A DNA stretch of 64,000 bases, taken from assembly GCF_030463535.1 (NCBI RefSeq), contig NC_132891.1, positions 8,210,949 to 8,274,948 on the forward strand. Direction: 5' to 3'. The position numbers and the translations under genes were made by a program. The notes beneath the pieces were generated by a model. The model searched no databases. It saw nothing but the letters and a program-made list of their open reading frames with translations, and was not told the DNA's origin. This document shows positions 1 through 27,175 of this stretch, piece by piece. The stretch comes from Salminus brasiliensis (taxonomy: Eukaryota; Chordata; Actinopteri; Characiformes; Bryconidae). How positions within the stretch are numbered: the stretch's first letter is position 1; every line of letters begins with the position of its first letter.

Positions 1-168
1 GCTACAATCACAGACTTATGCAAACTAATGCTAATGGAATAGGGTGATACTCGTGGCTGGTGCACAAGTGAAACTAGGTGCCTCACTTGTTCTCGGCTGA
101 TGCCCTTTCCTTATGCAAGTGGATCATATATCTAATCTGAGAAATATCTCCTGAAAAGTGAATAACTT

Positions 169-475
169 AAAAGGTAAAGGTGCACTGTACAGGTGTTTGT
201 CACTGTACAGTGTGCACTGCACAGCGAAATGTGTCATCCGCATTTAATCCATCTGTGGTAGTGAACACACACACACTAGTGATCTAGGGGCAGTGAGTAC
301 ACACACACCCAGAGCGGTGGGCAGCCAACTCCAGCGCCCGGGGAGCAGAGAGGGTAATGGGCCTTGCTCAAGGGCCCAACAGGGCTCAACAGTGGCAGCT
401 TGCCGAGCCCAGGAATCAAACCCACAACCCTGTTATCGATAGCCCGGCGCTCTAACCGTTGAGCCACCACTGCCC
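169..475 (-). repeat. tRNA-derived SINE, family A, full-length-looking copy in smc1a intron 1
   Basis: Read on the - strand from 475, this begins with a tRNA-like head: an A-box-like stretch (ggctcaacggttagagc) followed by a B-box-like stretch (gtgggtttgattcc). A body with gagcaaggccc and ctctgctcccc follows, then a 3' region ending near ggtaaagg... at about 169. Partial copies with the same order of blocks lie at 21743-21890 and 23142-23373. It sits in the intron before the first visible smc1a exon. The family name is not known to me. Confidence 0.75.
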
Positions 476-694
476 AAACTTACTGACCATTTGGACTGGA
501 AATTTAAATGAAGTGTAATGTATGGCTTTTGCACAGAAGTGTAACTGAGTTTGCACACACAGATAACCTTGAGTGATAGTAAACGTAGGTCTTTATCATG
601 TGGAAATACTCAGTATTGTACATACTATTATTACCCATTGTTGCATATTTGATCATGTCTCATTTTTGTCATCTCATTCATTTTATAACTTCAG

Positions 695-11925
<11,231 letters not shown>

Positions 11926-12890
11926 ATCAGCTGGATTTTAAAGAACATTCATGTCAACAGAAACTAACACTACAAACAGGAACGCATACGTAAATGTTCT
12001 GGCTCAGTTCAGTAGACAACTGTTCAGTGTTGTGTGCATGATGTTACATGTACTATGTGAATTCTACACTACATGTCCAAAGGTATCCAGTCACTCAAGG
12101 TACACCCATTGCTAATACAGGCGACCAATAGAACAGGACACTGTGGAGCAGATGGTCATGAGCCCTAGATCATTATCGCCACTGCCGAACATTGGCTAAC
12201 TCTCTGAAGTGAAGGAGATCCAATACCTTTGGGATAAGTTGGAGTGACACCATCGTCCAATATCACCATCTGACCTTAATAATGCTAAATGCAATAAAAT
12301 CCTTAGAGCAATGTTCTAACATGTAGTGTAAAACCTTCCCAGGACAGTAGAGGCTGGGAAGGGCAAGGACATATCTCTATATTAATACCCTTAAATGAGC
12401 AGGTGACCACAAACTTGTGGACATACAGTGTATCTTTGACGGTTATTAGTTGCTTTATAAATTGTGCTAAAATGAATCTGCAGTTCTTCTATCATAGCTT
12501 ATTCAGTGTTTTAATGTATTCTCTGATGGAATCAAAGTCAGATTTGCAATGTCATGTTAAAGCAACCCTTATTTAGAGATCCACTGAAACAAAGCTCATA
12601 CTGCTCATCTGCCGTGATCATGTATCGTGTGTGCTTTATCCAAGTGTTCTCTGCAGTGTTAATTTGCACACAGTGGATGCACTTTCTATGTTGTACTGGT
12701 TTGTTAATACTGTGCCTTCTGTTGTTATCTCATGAGCATGACTTACTAAAAGACAGAGCACTGTTATTGTTACTGTCACTGACAAAATCATCAGCTCTTA
12801 TGTAGCACTTGAATGCAAACAGACTGATCAGTCTAATGTAACATAGAAGACTCAGCTGTGTTCTTAATAAAATGCAGTGGTTTCAACCCC
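11926..12890 (+). other. smc1a: smc1a 3' untranslated region and probable 3' end
   Basis: The stop is at 11923-11925. An AATAAA inside a repeat occurs at about 12292, and a better isolated AATAAA lies at 12866-12871, so the transcript may end near 12890. A MITE-like repeat (12068-12432) appears to be embedded in the 3' UTR. The choice of poly(A) site is inference. Confidence 0.5.
12068..12432. repeat. Degenerate MITE-like repeat in the smc1a 3' region
   Basis: It begins acatgtccaaaggtatccag and ends acttgtggacatacagtgt, an inverted pair of ends typical of the tacactatatg-type repeats of this window. The interior (ttgggataagttggagtgac, aatgctaaatgcaataaaat) is diverged from the other copies. 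Confidence 0.5.
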
Positions 12891-13359
12891 TGAATAACAC
12901 ACTTAACACCTGAACTTTCACTGTGTTCATTGCTTTACTTGATAAGTCTGTGACTTCAAAATGGAGCCTCTATAGAGGAGCCCCCGGACAGTAGTGGACA
13001 GTTCTGACAGTTTACACACTCACATGTATGTACATCTGGTTCAATTTGTACAACTCCCAGAAAACTATAAATCATAACTGATTGTGTGAATTCAGACTTT
13101 TTTCTATTCTGAATGTTTATTACTGACATTCATGACTGAGCATGTTTATTAAGCCCCTGTGAAATATATCACTATATTAAAATAACTGAAGCAAGAAAAA
13201 TACCTTAGGAAGAAAATGCCTTAGAAAGAGACTAGCAGATAAATCCTAAAGACTGATACTGCAATACAGTGATGCGGATAACAGCTGCCTCTAAGACATA
13301 GAAAGTAGACCGGATTTGGAGGGAGCTCTGTATTGTGAGGCAGGGTACAGTCCCTCAAT

Positions 13360-13756
13360 CAGATGCTGTAAAAAACATTAATCAGGTGTTATTACAGTGC
13401 TGGGCCAAGTAGGAACTTGTAGTATTTTACTTTAATTTATATTACTTTATATTTTATTTACATTTATATATATATATCCCTCAATTAATTCATGTATAAT
13501 AAGGGTAACTGATTCCAACAGAAGCAATGGATTCACACACCCACACGGTAGGGCAAAGCCACCAATAATTAAATTAGAAAATTTAAAATAATAAATGACT
13601 GCTATAATTTAATTTTTTTTATATATATATAATAAATGCAGATGCTGTAAAAAAAAAACAAACAAAAAAAACATTAATCAGGTATTATTACAGTGCTGGG
13701 CCAAGTAGGAACTTGTAGTATTTTATTTTAATTTATATTATTTATATTTAAGTTTA

Positions 13757-13830
<74 letters not shown>
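13360..13830. repeat. Direct duplication followed by an (AT)n tract between smc1a and srm
   Basis: A block of about 110 bases (cagatgctgtaaaa, cattaatcaggt, attacagtgctgggccaag, taggaacttgtagtatttta) occurs at 13360-13470 and again at 13639-13765. The second copy has an A-rich insertion and runs into a near-pure AT dinucleotide repeat ending at 13830. Confidence 0.8.
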
Positions 13831-13832
<2 letters not shown>

Positions 13833-14189
13833 CTGTTATTGAGCTGTTTTCCCTCTTTCTATTTTTTAAGGTTTAATGAGCTTGTCGACCTACATGGCTA
13901 ATGTGTGGTCTTAGACATGCTGGTCGAGTAGCTAGTAGCATCAAGCTCAAATGAAAACATACACCATCTGATCCAGAGCTAAACTGTCCATCCAGCTAAA
14001 CTCAATGTTTACCTTCTGAAATCAGCTACCAGAAAAAAGCTGGTCTTGAGCTGGATGTTTTGAGCAGGATAGTTTCTACTTACAGACCTAGCTAGTCTAA
14101 ATATAAAGGTTTTGGTAAGGGGCAGCTAGCACCCCCATAACTCCAGTGATTCTAGTCTTTCGAGCTTCAGCGTTTGTATAAATGCTGGG

Positions 14190-14526
14190 TTTTACTGTAG
14201 GAAGGGATATTATTATGTGCCGGTTCGTCCTGTAGCACTTTGACATCAGCGTCAACTTTCACGTGGTTTCTTTCCGTCCTCTGCAAAGCCGAACTAGCTT
14301 GTATGAAGATCTGACACGCTGGCTGCTGATTGGCTGCCGCCGGCCCCAGTTCAGGCGAGCTCCGGCTCCTATTGGCTGGTTCCCGTTTCTAGTTGGGTTG
14401 GACTCCAGCGCCCAACGTGTCAGTGTGTGAAGATCCTCCACAACTCCGAGCACTTTAGGTCCTACTTTTCTTTCAAGAAGCGCCGAAGAGCAGCGGGCGT
14501 GATTTTACCCCACGTTCATTCACACA
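14190..14526 (+). promoter_or_regulatory. srm: srm promoter and 5' untranslated region
   Basis: Just upstream of the srm start the sequence becomes GC- and CpG-richer than its surroundings. It contains a palindromic E-box CACGTG at 14260-14265 and two inverted CCAAT boxes (attggctgccg near 14329 and attggctggtt near 14372). No TATA box is evident, as expected of a housekeeping promoter. Mammalian polyamine genes are known MYC targets, so the E-box fits. The transcription start is not resolved; 14420-14526 is probably 5' UTR. Confidence 0.55.
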
Positions 14527-19064
<4,538 letters not shown>

Positions 19065-19955
19065 CTGACTTCTTTGGCTGCCACCTTGTCTTACGCTGCC
19101 TTCTGTGAAAACAGGACAAATCCGTGAGCACAGTTGCAGTGTGTGTCTCCCGGCTCTCTCCCCAGCCTGCCTGCTGCTCTGTTTCAACGTGAAAGTGAAA
19201 GGGAACTTCTGTGGGGATTTTTCTTTTGTTGTGTGTTTCAGACAGTCCTCATTCCCTCCAGGGCTTCCCTAAAGACTTACTGTTGGATTTTTTTTTCTTT
19301 TTATTTATTTGCTTTCATCTTTTTCCTTTGCGATACCCATGATCAGTGTTCAGCCTTGTATTCTGACACAAAATCACGACTGACAGGAAGATTTGTGTTT
19401 GCCATAAATGTCATAATATCAGTGTGCTATGGAATATGTCTGACATAAGCAGGTTATCAGTTTAGACCAATGCAAATCTGGTCTTACTTTGTATTGTGTG
19501 GTCCCAGGAATATGGCGTTACATTCCGCTACTACTTGTGGTGTTTGCGATTACCAAGGAAATCAAATATCCAGCTTTTAACATACTAGTCTACAAGTAGC
19601 TGCATTTGAATTTGGCAGCTGTTTAAGCATGAATATGCCAGTTGTTGGGGATTATTATATTTCACTGTTGTTTTCTGTCCATCTCTGTAAATCTGTGTAA
19701 AGACACTCAGGTCAAGAGGAACCCTATGTTTATGTACAACATTCTGTACACAGTGATTGCAGAGATGGCAGGTTGTTGCCCAATTAATCAATAGTAGAGG
19801 ATTTACATGAGGAAATATTAATTGTAGTTAAAACGAGCTAATACAAAGTAACCCCAAGCTTAATGTTAAAATTATTACTACATCTCGACTCTCCCTGTAC
19901 GGATGCTGTTACGGTGTTGAGTGTTTTGTAATAAAACAGTCTGAGTACTTTAAAT
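19065..19955 (+). other. srm: srm 3' untranslated region and poly(A) site
   Basis: After the TAA at 19062-19064 there is about 890 bases of non-coding sequence ending with an AATAAA at 19930-19935. The transcript end is therefore expected near 19950. No competing gene was seen. Confidence 0.6.
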
Positions 19956-21740
19956 CTTATCCTGAAAAGTGTGGGGTCTGAGTTTATTCCAAGTGGTTTT
20001 CTATGACCGATGCTTGTAGAACCCAGGTCTTCAAATCTGGTCTTCCAGGCCTGGATTTTTTATTTCCACTGAAACGTGGGGAAGTTAATATAATTTATGG
20101 GCAAAGTAGTGTCACACCTATCAAGCATTTCAACGTCCAGGACTAGAAACTAGATTCACGGTCAAGAGTTGAAGACCTCTATTGGAAAAGAACCACTTTT
20201 GGTTCCATAAAGAACAGTGGGCCTCATTCACCAATACTGCCCTAATAATGTTTTTGAAAAAAGATCTACACAGAAACTCTGATCCGTGATGCAGAATTGG
20301 TCAAATTGATGGTCTTCTAGTGATGGGTCCTCCATGGTCCTCCTAAATTGAACAAATCCCAAATAAAACCATTTGTGAAGGTCAGAATCTTCATAGAACT
20401 GTGCAAGTGGGTTTTGAGAAGATTTCTTCTTAAGAAAGGTTGGTGATTAAGGCCTCAAGTTTGGAATAGAAATGAGTGTGATTGTGAAGAACCATTTAAC
20501 GGTCTAAAGAGCCATCACTTGATGCAAAGGTTCTTTACCAATTTAAAGATTGGTCATGCTCACTTATAGTTATAAACATGGTTCTTTATGGAAGTGGTTC
20601 TTGTATGGCATTGCTGAAGGAATCCTTTGAACCACCTTTAGTTTTAGGAGGAAGTTGCTGTGCTTTAATGGTTTGATTATTATATATTTTTCATTATTAG
20701 TAATGTTAGGACCGCCTCATTCTGGGCTGAGTTTAGAATTGAGCTATTTTGTATAAGATGCTTATATTATTATTGTTGTATGGTTGTAATAGTGAACTTT
20801 TTTCCTCACAGATGTGTTTTGTGTGCAACCTGCTGGGATTAGATCATGATTTGATGTATAATGTAAATTGTCTTCGTGGCCTGAAACTGGGAAGAAGGGT
20901 CAGAGGTCACCTTTAGCAATGTGAATGTGAATGGTTTTAAAAGCTATACTCAGTCAAACGAAGAGTCCCCGCCAAGTGAGCTCACTATTTACTGTACTTC
21001 AAACTGTTCTTCAAACTGTTCTTTGGTGGCTTTTAGGAGGTGTCCGCAGCCCATTCTCATGTACCCACTATTGCATTGCTAGAAGACAGGACCTAGCAAT
21101 TCGTTCAGCACCAAGTAGTCATAAAATCAAGCTGATTTTGCAAAATCCATATGTTCTTTTGAAATAAAAATAAATAAAATAAAAAACATATAACAAATAT
21201 ATCCCTTTGTTTTTGACTACAGTGACATTCTGGATGGCTCAGATAAGAGCAGAGCACATTGAGGCAGTTTTGGCTGAGGTTTATTTTAGTACCAACATTT
21301 GCCACATGATGGCAGCAGTAGTCTTCTTACAGATCTTTATCATCTTCTGATGCCCTGTTTATTAAAGAGGATATACACTCAGGATAAAGGTTCCTCAAGT
21401 GTTTTTTTGAGTGATGTTTCTCTCACTAACATGGTTCTTTATGGAACCAAAAAGTGGTTCTTCTATTGTGTCACTCAAAGAACCATTAGTAGCACCTTTA
21501 TTTCTGAGAGTGTAGGGCACTGTTCATACACATTTATCACAAATTTACCAAAATAACACTAGATTGTGAATTGAAATCAACCGATAGTCATGGATGTCCA
21601 TGAAAAGTCCTTGGGAAAAAGAGTGGGAACCCTGAAGATGGATATCAGAGCTAAATAATAATAAATAAATGCAATCCAATGCTGTGATAAACCCACTCTG
21701 AAACAGCACATACTCACACTGAGTGACGTGATGTTAGCTG
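19956..21740. other. Intergenic DNA between srm and cort, left part
   Basis: No coding exon was recognised. It contains an imperfect palindrome around 20030-20190 (cccaggtcttcaaatctgg ... agttgaagacctc). Several stretches of a gttctttatgg / aagaacca repeat occur at 20180-20640 and 21420-21515, and recur at 28340-28930, 35090-35340, 37080-37145 and 59650-59740. These look like old non-autonomous transposon pieces. Confidence 0.5.
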
Positions 21741-21742
21741 TG

Positions 21743-21890
21743 TGTTTCTCAGCGGTTAGAGCTCTGGGCTATTGATGACAGGGTTGTGGGTTCGATGCCC
21801 GGGCTCAGCAAGCTGCCACTGTTGGGCCCTTGAGCAAGGCCCTTCGCCCTCTCTGCTCCCCGGGTGCCACAGCAATGGCTGCCCACCACA
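21743..21890 (+). repeat. tRNA-derived SINE, family A, 3'-truncated copy
   Basis: Starts with the tRNA-like head (tcagcggttagagctctggg, then gtgggttcgatgcccgg, the B-box) and the block ttgagcaaggccc, then breaks off after ctgcccacca. It is the same family as 169-475, here in + orientation. Confidence 0.75.
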
Positions 21891-22043
21891 AGTTTCTATA
21901 TATAGACTTACAGACTATATATGCAGGATGAACAGTACAAATAAAAACCTAAACGAATAACATATTGCTTCTCTTCTCTGCTTTTCTTTTCTTCACTTCA
22001 CTTATTTTGGCCTTGTCCTTATGGTGGGTACTCCGCGTACACT

Positions 22044-22290
22044 ACATGTCTTCTAATGAATGCATTCAGCTACTTTAGGTTGCACCCATTGTTGACACAG
22101 ATAGCTTGTCTAGTCCCTGTAGACAAGTACTGCCGATAGAATACGACTCTCTGAAGTAGATAAACATGAACCTATTGGCACCATGCCTAATGCCAGAAGT
22201 GAGCTAGAGGGCTATAAAGCCCTCAGCATTGAGCTGTGGAGCAGTGGAACTGTGTTCTGATGATGGCTGGTGCTTCATCCAATACTTTTG
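22044..22290. repeat. MITE-like repeat, truncated copy
   Basis: Contains aatgaatgcattcagctac, gttgcacccattgttgacac, attggcaccatgcctaatgc and gagctgtggagcagtggaac, the internal landmarks of the copies at 4627 and 37697. The right terminal repeat is missing. Confidence 0.6.
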
Positions 22291-23141
22291 GAAAGTGTTT
22301 CTGCTGTGTGCAGGTTTCAGGTGTAGAATCTGTAGAAACCCAGGCTTTAATGTTGATGGCCATCCTATCATTCTCCAATAGGCCGTCCTGAACAAATAAA
22401 ATATGGCACTGTTCATAAAACCTAAATTCATTAGTATGGATTTGTACTTTGTAGTGAGTGCTATTTACTGAAAGATGCTCTGATGCTGAGAAGGTAAATA
22501 TAAGGTAGCATGACTCCTACAAAGTCCAGAAAGTTAGGGTTAAGAACTTCCTAGATTGTGCTGAACTGATGCCGGTGGTGTTTTTGACGTGTGTTGGAGC
22601 TGCACACTATATATATATATTTGTTCAGTGGTGGTCAATTGGCATGAACTCTTCAAACGCAGTGTATCAAGATGGTGCTCAGGGGCCAGATCATCTTGGC
22701 ACTGCATTAATCTCAGCAGAGCCAGAGGGCCTCAAGCCTGTCCGTGTCAGACTGCTGTGAAAAATGAATAAAAACCTCAAATATCAGCTCTCAGGTCCCT
22801 GAACTTGGCCCGGGTTTGTACAAGCACTTCCAAAGAGGTGTCCATCAACTAACACGTGTGCAGGCCAGGAGGAGAAGGAGGAAGAGGAGGATGACCTGAA
22901 TGAGAGTGTTATGTCATTTGGAGAAAGAGCACAGCAAATCCTTTTAGTTTACTTTGTATTAATGGATGAGTGAAATAGCAGTTTTTAGGGGGCAAAGATC
23001 AAAAAACAAAATTTAAGAAAATGTGAACTTTATATAAGTAGTTGATAGCAGGAATATCAGTTAACAAATATTATATGACATTATATATAAATATAATGAT
23101 AATAATTATTATATAAATATTAATGATGACAGATTTTGATT
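22291..23141. other. Intergenic DNA, no gene seen
   Basis: Contains a short AT run near 22608 and an AT-rich stretch at 23040-23130 but no recognised exon or repeat family. Confidence 0.4.
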
Positions 23142-23373
23142 AAAAGGTAATGGTGCACATATTTGTCGCTGTACAGCAAAATGTGTCCTCCGCATTTAAC
23201 CCATCTGTGGTAGTGAACACACACACGGGCAGCCAACTCCAGCACCTGGGGAGCAGAGAGGGTAAAGGGCCTTACTCAAGGGCTCAACAGTGGCAGCTTG
23301 CCAAGCCCGGGCATCGAACCCACAACCCTGTTATCGATAACCCAGCGCTCTAACTGCTGAGCCACCACTGCCC
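23142..23373 (-). repeat. tRNA-derived SINE, family A
   Basis: On the - strand the head reads ggctcagcagttagagcgc ... gtgggttcgatgcccgggc and the 3' region ends at the ggtaatggtgcac block. The order matches 169-475, with a small internal deletion. Confidence 0.75.
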
Positions 23374-24424
23374 CAACAAAGTTAACAAAGTTGTGTTAAA
23401 ATAAAAAAAAACTGACCTGTTATTAGTGTTGTAATTCTCGATCCGCCCGAAGACCAGGAAAAAGGTGAGGTAAAAGAACTTTAAAATCAAGCCACAAATA
23501 ATCTACTGTGACTTTCTTTGGTGTCAGTATGACTAATTTACCGTAGTAATGGCAGAATACTAACTAGAGCAGTGGCCGGAGTTGTTGAGTGCTGGCAATT
23601 GCTCCTTTTCATGATGACTTACCTGTTTTTTGGTTTGAGGGCAAATTAAAATGTTATGTTTTCACATGTAACAAAGGTTAATGGTTGTGACACGAACCAG
23701 AAGCTATGAAAAGTTATGAAAATGAGTTATGAAAATTATTTGAATTATGAGAATTATGAAAAAGCAGCGGAAAAAGGTAGTGCAAGCGGTCAGAAAATGC
23801 AGAAACAGGATAACGAGGATCCTGGACATGAACATTAGAAAAAAAAAAAAAACAGGAAAGAGTCGAGAACCATAAAGAACTAACAGAACCAGGCTAATGA
23901 AATCAAAGAGAGATCCAACAGAGCAAATCAAGGGTCAACAGCAGAGAACCACTCAGCACGCAACAGCCAGAACTGACAATACCTTGCAGCGAGAGTCCCG
24001 CTGATCCTGATAGTTTTGATGTTTAGGCACTGAATTCAAATGATGCTGAATGTAGTTTCCTTTATTGATTATTTTGACTGACAAATACATTAAAATATAA
24101 AATATAAAAGTGAGGGAGAGAGAAGGAAATGTGCAGTGCTATTACTGTATCATCTGTGTTTCTTTTAGTTAGTTTTTTTTACCTTTGCAAAACCATCAAA
24201 ATATCTTCCCAATGACCAATTTTAGGTGCCAGACAGTTCGATCAATCTGTGAGCTCAGCAGAGATTACAAATGGAGGGGTGAACAGCGTTGAAATGATAG
24301 TGTTTGCAGGATGTTGTGTGCCTGTGTTTGTCTTTAAACTGAGTAGAATTTCACTAGTACTGAATATAGTGTACATGCATTCAGCCGTCTCCTTACCCGC
24401 TTCTTCCTGGTCAGAATAGCGGTG

Positions 24425-24532
24425 CCCACATAAGATCATCGGAGTGGCTGGAGCGAGGATTGAACCCACAACCCTAGACCACTGGAGAGGTGTGTGACAC
24501 ATGCACTATCTGCGGTGCCACCGTGCCGTACT
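24425..24532 (-). repeat. tRNA-like SINE fragment, second family
   Basis: The - strand reads cggtggcaccgcagatagtg ... gtgggttcaatcctcgctcc, an A-box-like and B-box-like pair with the spacing of a tRNA-derived SINE head. The body differs from family A. No body or tail could be defined. Confidence 0.5.
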
Positions 24533-24899
24533 GTGTGTATCCAATCTTGCCATGTTTCACATTTTTGACATAGTTCAAATGTGACTAATGTTCTTTACAC
24601 TGACTTCTATTAAAAGTTAAGAAGGGTTTCCTTCTCCTGTAAAGTTATAAACCACTTCAGAGACAGAAGGTGTAATAAAACATTATAAACTACCTTATAG
24701 TTCTCTGCTGTAACACCTACTAACACCTGCTGTAACATCACCAATGCTTAATGATGTTAAATCAGGTGAGCTGGTGAAGGAATTGAACACATCCATGGGG
24801 GCTTCCAAGAGAAATCTGGAACCGAACTTTGCTCTTCAAATTAGCACACAAGATAATATGAGAAGCCCATTCATTTTTACTGTATTTATCTTTATCTGT

Positions 24900-25172
24900 A
24901 TCTGTTTTAATGTGATCTGGAGTTGTTGGAAATATGCTTGGAGGAGGATAGCAGGCCCCCAGCCAGGTCCCCAGCTCTGCCACACCGACTAACAGATGCC
25001 TGTGCAGGCAAACATTGCTTATGAGTGAGGAGGGGAGAAAGTGCCATCCACCTACCTGGAGAAAGCACGGCAAATTGTGCTTTCTTGGACTCCGGTCATT
25101 AATGGCAAAGTGGCATGGTTCAGGATTTGAACTCATGACCCCAAAGACCATTAGATTGCTGAGCCATTTAAC
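24900..25172 (-). repeat. tRNA-derived SINE, third family
   Basis: On the - strand from 25172 the head reads atggctcagcaatctaatgg ... catgagttcaaatcctg (A- and B-box-like). A body of about 200 bases with ggcactttctcccctcctca and ggcatctgttagtcggtgtg follows. The head resembles a tRNA but is not a functional tRNA gene. Confidence 0.55.
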
Positions 25173-25379
25173 ATTGCTTTAAATTTCATGATTAATGAGT
25201 CGATAAAAACGTCTAAAACCACTTAAAATAAAACACTTCCATTGACTTCCATTAACAGTTAAGAAGGGTTTAACATTCCCTTGTAAAGTTAACCTTTTAG
25301 AGATCCAAGGTTTTGTCCTGGCTGTGACGGATGTGACATACAGTTCAATAAGGCATTTCCGGACCTGAGCATACCTTTA

Positions 25380-25640
25380 GCACTTTAATATTTTTTGGCG
25401 TCACATACTTTTGTCGTTGCTCCTACGGCTGATGTCAGGACCATTTTTAGCCGTCTGACGTGAGCATGGTGGTGCGTGGTCCTCAGCACCAGGGAAATGG
25501 CTGGTTTGTTTGGAGGTTAACTACTCAGTGCTTTTGTTAGTCCTTAAGCCTCCTACTCTCCCCTGCTGCCCCCTCCCTCCCATCATCCACCAACCCCTGC
25601 GTCAACGGGAGACGGCCAGCCCAGGGTATATAAGAGGCGG
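25380..25640 (+). promoter_or_regulatory. cort: cort promoter
   Basis: A TATA box (TATATAAG, 25627-25634) stands about 230 bases before the start codon, placing transcription initiation near 25655. Upstream are CRE-like half sites, CGTCA at 25399-25403 and TGACGT at 25456-25461. Somatostatin-family promoters are classically cAMP/CREB responsive, so these are plausible regulatory elements, but a perfect TGACGTCA was not seen. Confidence 0.6.
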
Positions 25641-25780
25641 CCACCTCAATCCCAAAGCCCAAGACACTTGAGCTGAGAACAGAAGCAGCTTCAGCACCTC
25701 CGAACTCTCACTCTGCACACACTCTCAACACCAGCACTACGTGTTTGCTGCTTTGTCACGCTCAGCTTTGTCTTGGCAAA

Positions 25781-25822
<42 letters not shown>

Positions 25823-25825
25823 TTT
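25781..25825. repeat. (CT)n microsatellite in the cort 5' UTR
   Basis: A nearly pure CT tract of about 45 bases ends 35 bases before the cort ATG (25860), inside the predicted 5' leader. It creates spurious L/S-rich open frames. Confidence 0.9.
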
Positions 25826-25859
25826 TCATCCTCTCTTTTCCTTCACTTGTGTAGCCAGG

Positions 25860-26898
25860 ATGCAGCTTTTGGCCAGCTTAGTGTCTCTGCTGCTGGTGCT
25901 GTACAGTGTGAGGGCAGCGGCCGTGCTTCCAGTTGAGGAGAGGAGCCCAACGCACACCAGGGTGAGTCCACTCCACCTGCTGTCCTTTCAGCACTCAACA
26001 ATAGTGGTGTGTTGAGCTGACTGAGCTGGTTTGACTGTGTTCAGTATTTGCATATGGATGAAATATTTCATGTCAACACTGTTACTGTAAGAAGTAAGTA
26101 AACTAAGAAAGACAACTGTGCTGGTACATTTGAATTATGGGGTAATTATATATCATTTTCAGTCAAATCAGTTCTGGAATAACACATTTTGGGAATGTGC
26201 TTCATTGGTACGGGATTAGAATGATCACTTCTACTGATTTTAATTAAGTATTTTTCTCTAAATGGATTTTAATAGGGGTTAAATTTCCAATGTCAATACA
26301 TCTTGTAAATACACACTTTAAAGTGCACATTAAGGTGTTTTATTGTACACATTTAGATGCAGATTTAAAACCAAAGTGTGAGAATTATTCCACAGCATGC
26401 TGTGTAATCCAGTCACTAATTAAGCACATTTGCTGTTTGTCTTATTAATTCACTGCAGTTAAAAAGGAAGGTGCTAAAATGGGTTCTTTTAGGGTTCTTT
26501 GTAGTTGGAGGGAAATGCCATCACCACGCATTTCTGTAACGCCGATTCTGTAGCCAACAACATCTGCAGAAGGTTCTACACCATCTTCTTAGAGCTGTGC
26601 ATCCAAGCCAGGAGGCATCTGCAAACCTGCTTCTTGTGTTTGAGAGTGTAACTGCCTTTGCCTTCCTCAGGAGCTGAGCAAAGAACGCAAGGAGCTGATC
26701 CTGAAGCTCGTGTCTGGTCTTCTGGACGGAGTGGACAACAGCGTGCTGGCCGGGGATCTGGTCCCCATGGAGGTGGAGGAGCCGCTGGAGTCACGCCTGG
26801 AGGAGAGAGCTGTCTACAACCGGTTATCACAGCTGCCCCAGAGAGACCGCAAAGCCCCCTGTAAAAACTTCTTCTGGAAAACCTTCACGTCCTGCTAA
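25860..26898 (+). CDS. cort: Preprocortistatin / preprosomatostatin-2 ([Pro2]-somatostatin-14 precursor), complete
   Basis: Secreted neuropeptide precursor acting on somatostatin receptors. Exons: 25860-25961 and 26671-26898, phase-0 intron of 709 bases, 109 residues. The start at 25860 gives a clear signal peptide (MQLLASLVSLLLVLYSVRAA). The earlier in-frame possibility around 25773 begins with TTG in the CT repeat and is not used. The C-terminus has a dibasic cleavage site (RDRK) followed by the 14-residue hormone APCKNFFWKTFTSC, with the FWKT receptor-binding core and the two cysteines of the disulphide ring. Proline at hormone position 2 marks the fish SST2 lineage, held to be orthologous to mammalian cortistatin. 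Proximity to srm and masp2, as at human 1p36.22, supports this. No frameshift or missing residue. Confidence 0.95.
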
Positions 26899-27175
26899 CA
26901 GTGCCGGCCTCCGGACGGGTTCCTCCATCTAAACACCCACCTCCAAAACGACCCCCCAAATGAACTGTGCACACTTTCACTGTAGATACCATCATCACCA
27001 CCGCCGTGGAAAGAAGGGTCACCGTGGACTTTACTGATGCAGCCAGTTTGTTAAAGATACTGATGATTATATTTATCTATTTATTACCCGACTAATTTAG
27101 TAATGTTTATTTATTTATTTGTTTGTTTGTTTGTTTCTGAACATCTCAGACCAATAAAGCATGGTTAAGCAATTT
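26899..27175 (+). other. cort: cort 3' untranslated region with poly(A) signal
   Basis: After TAA at 26896-26898 comes an AT-rich tail with TTTA/GTTT tandem repeats (27090-27136) and AATAAA at 27153-27158. ATTTA motifs within 27075-27120 are possible mRNA-instability elements. Transcript end expected near 27175. Confidence 0.75.

Noticed and set aside
169-475. tRNA gene
   Set aside because: A- and B-box-like motifs are present but the cloverleaf is degraded and followed by a long SINE body; same for the other tRNA-like heads.
25773-26015. Upstream start for cort giving an S/L-rich leader
   Set aside because: It begins at a TTG within the CT repeat; the ATG at 25860 gives a clean signal peptide.
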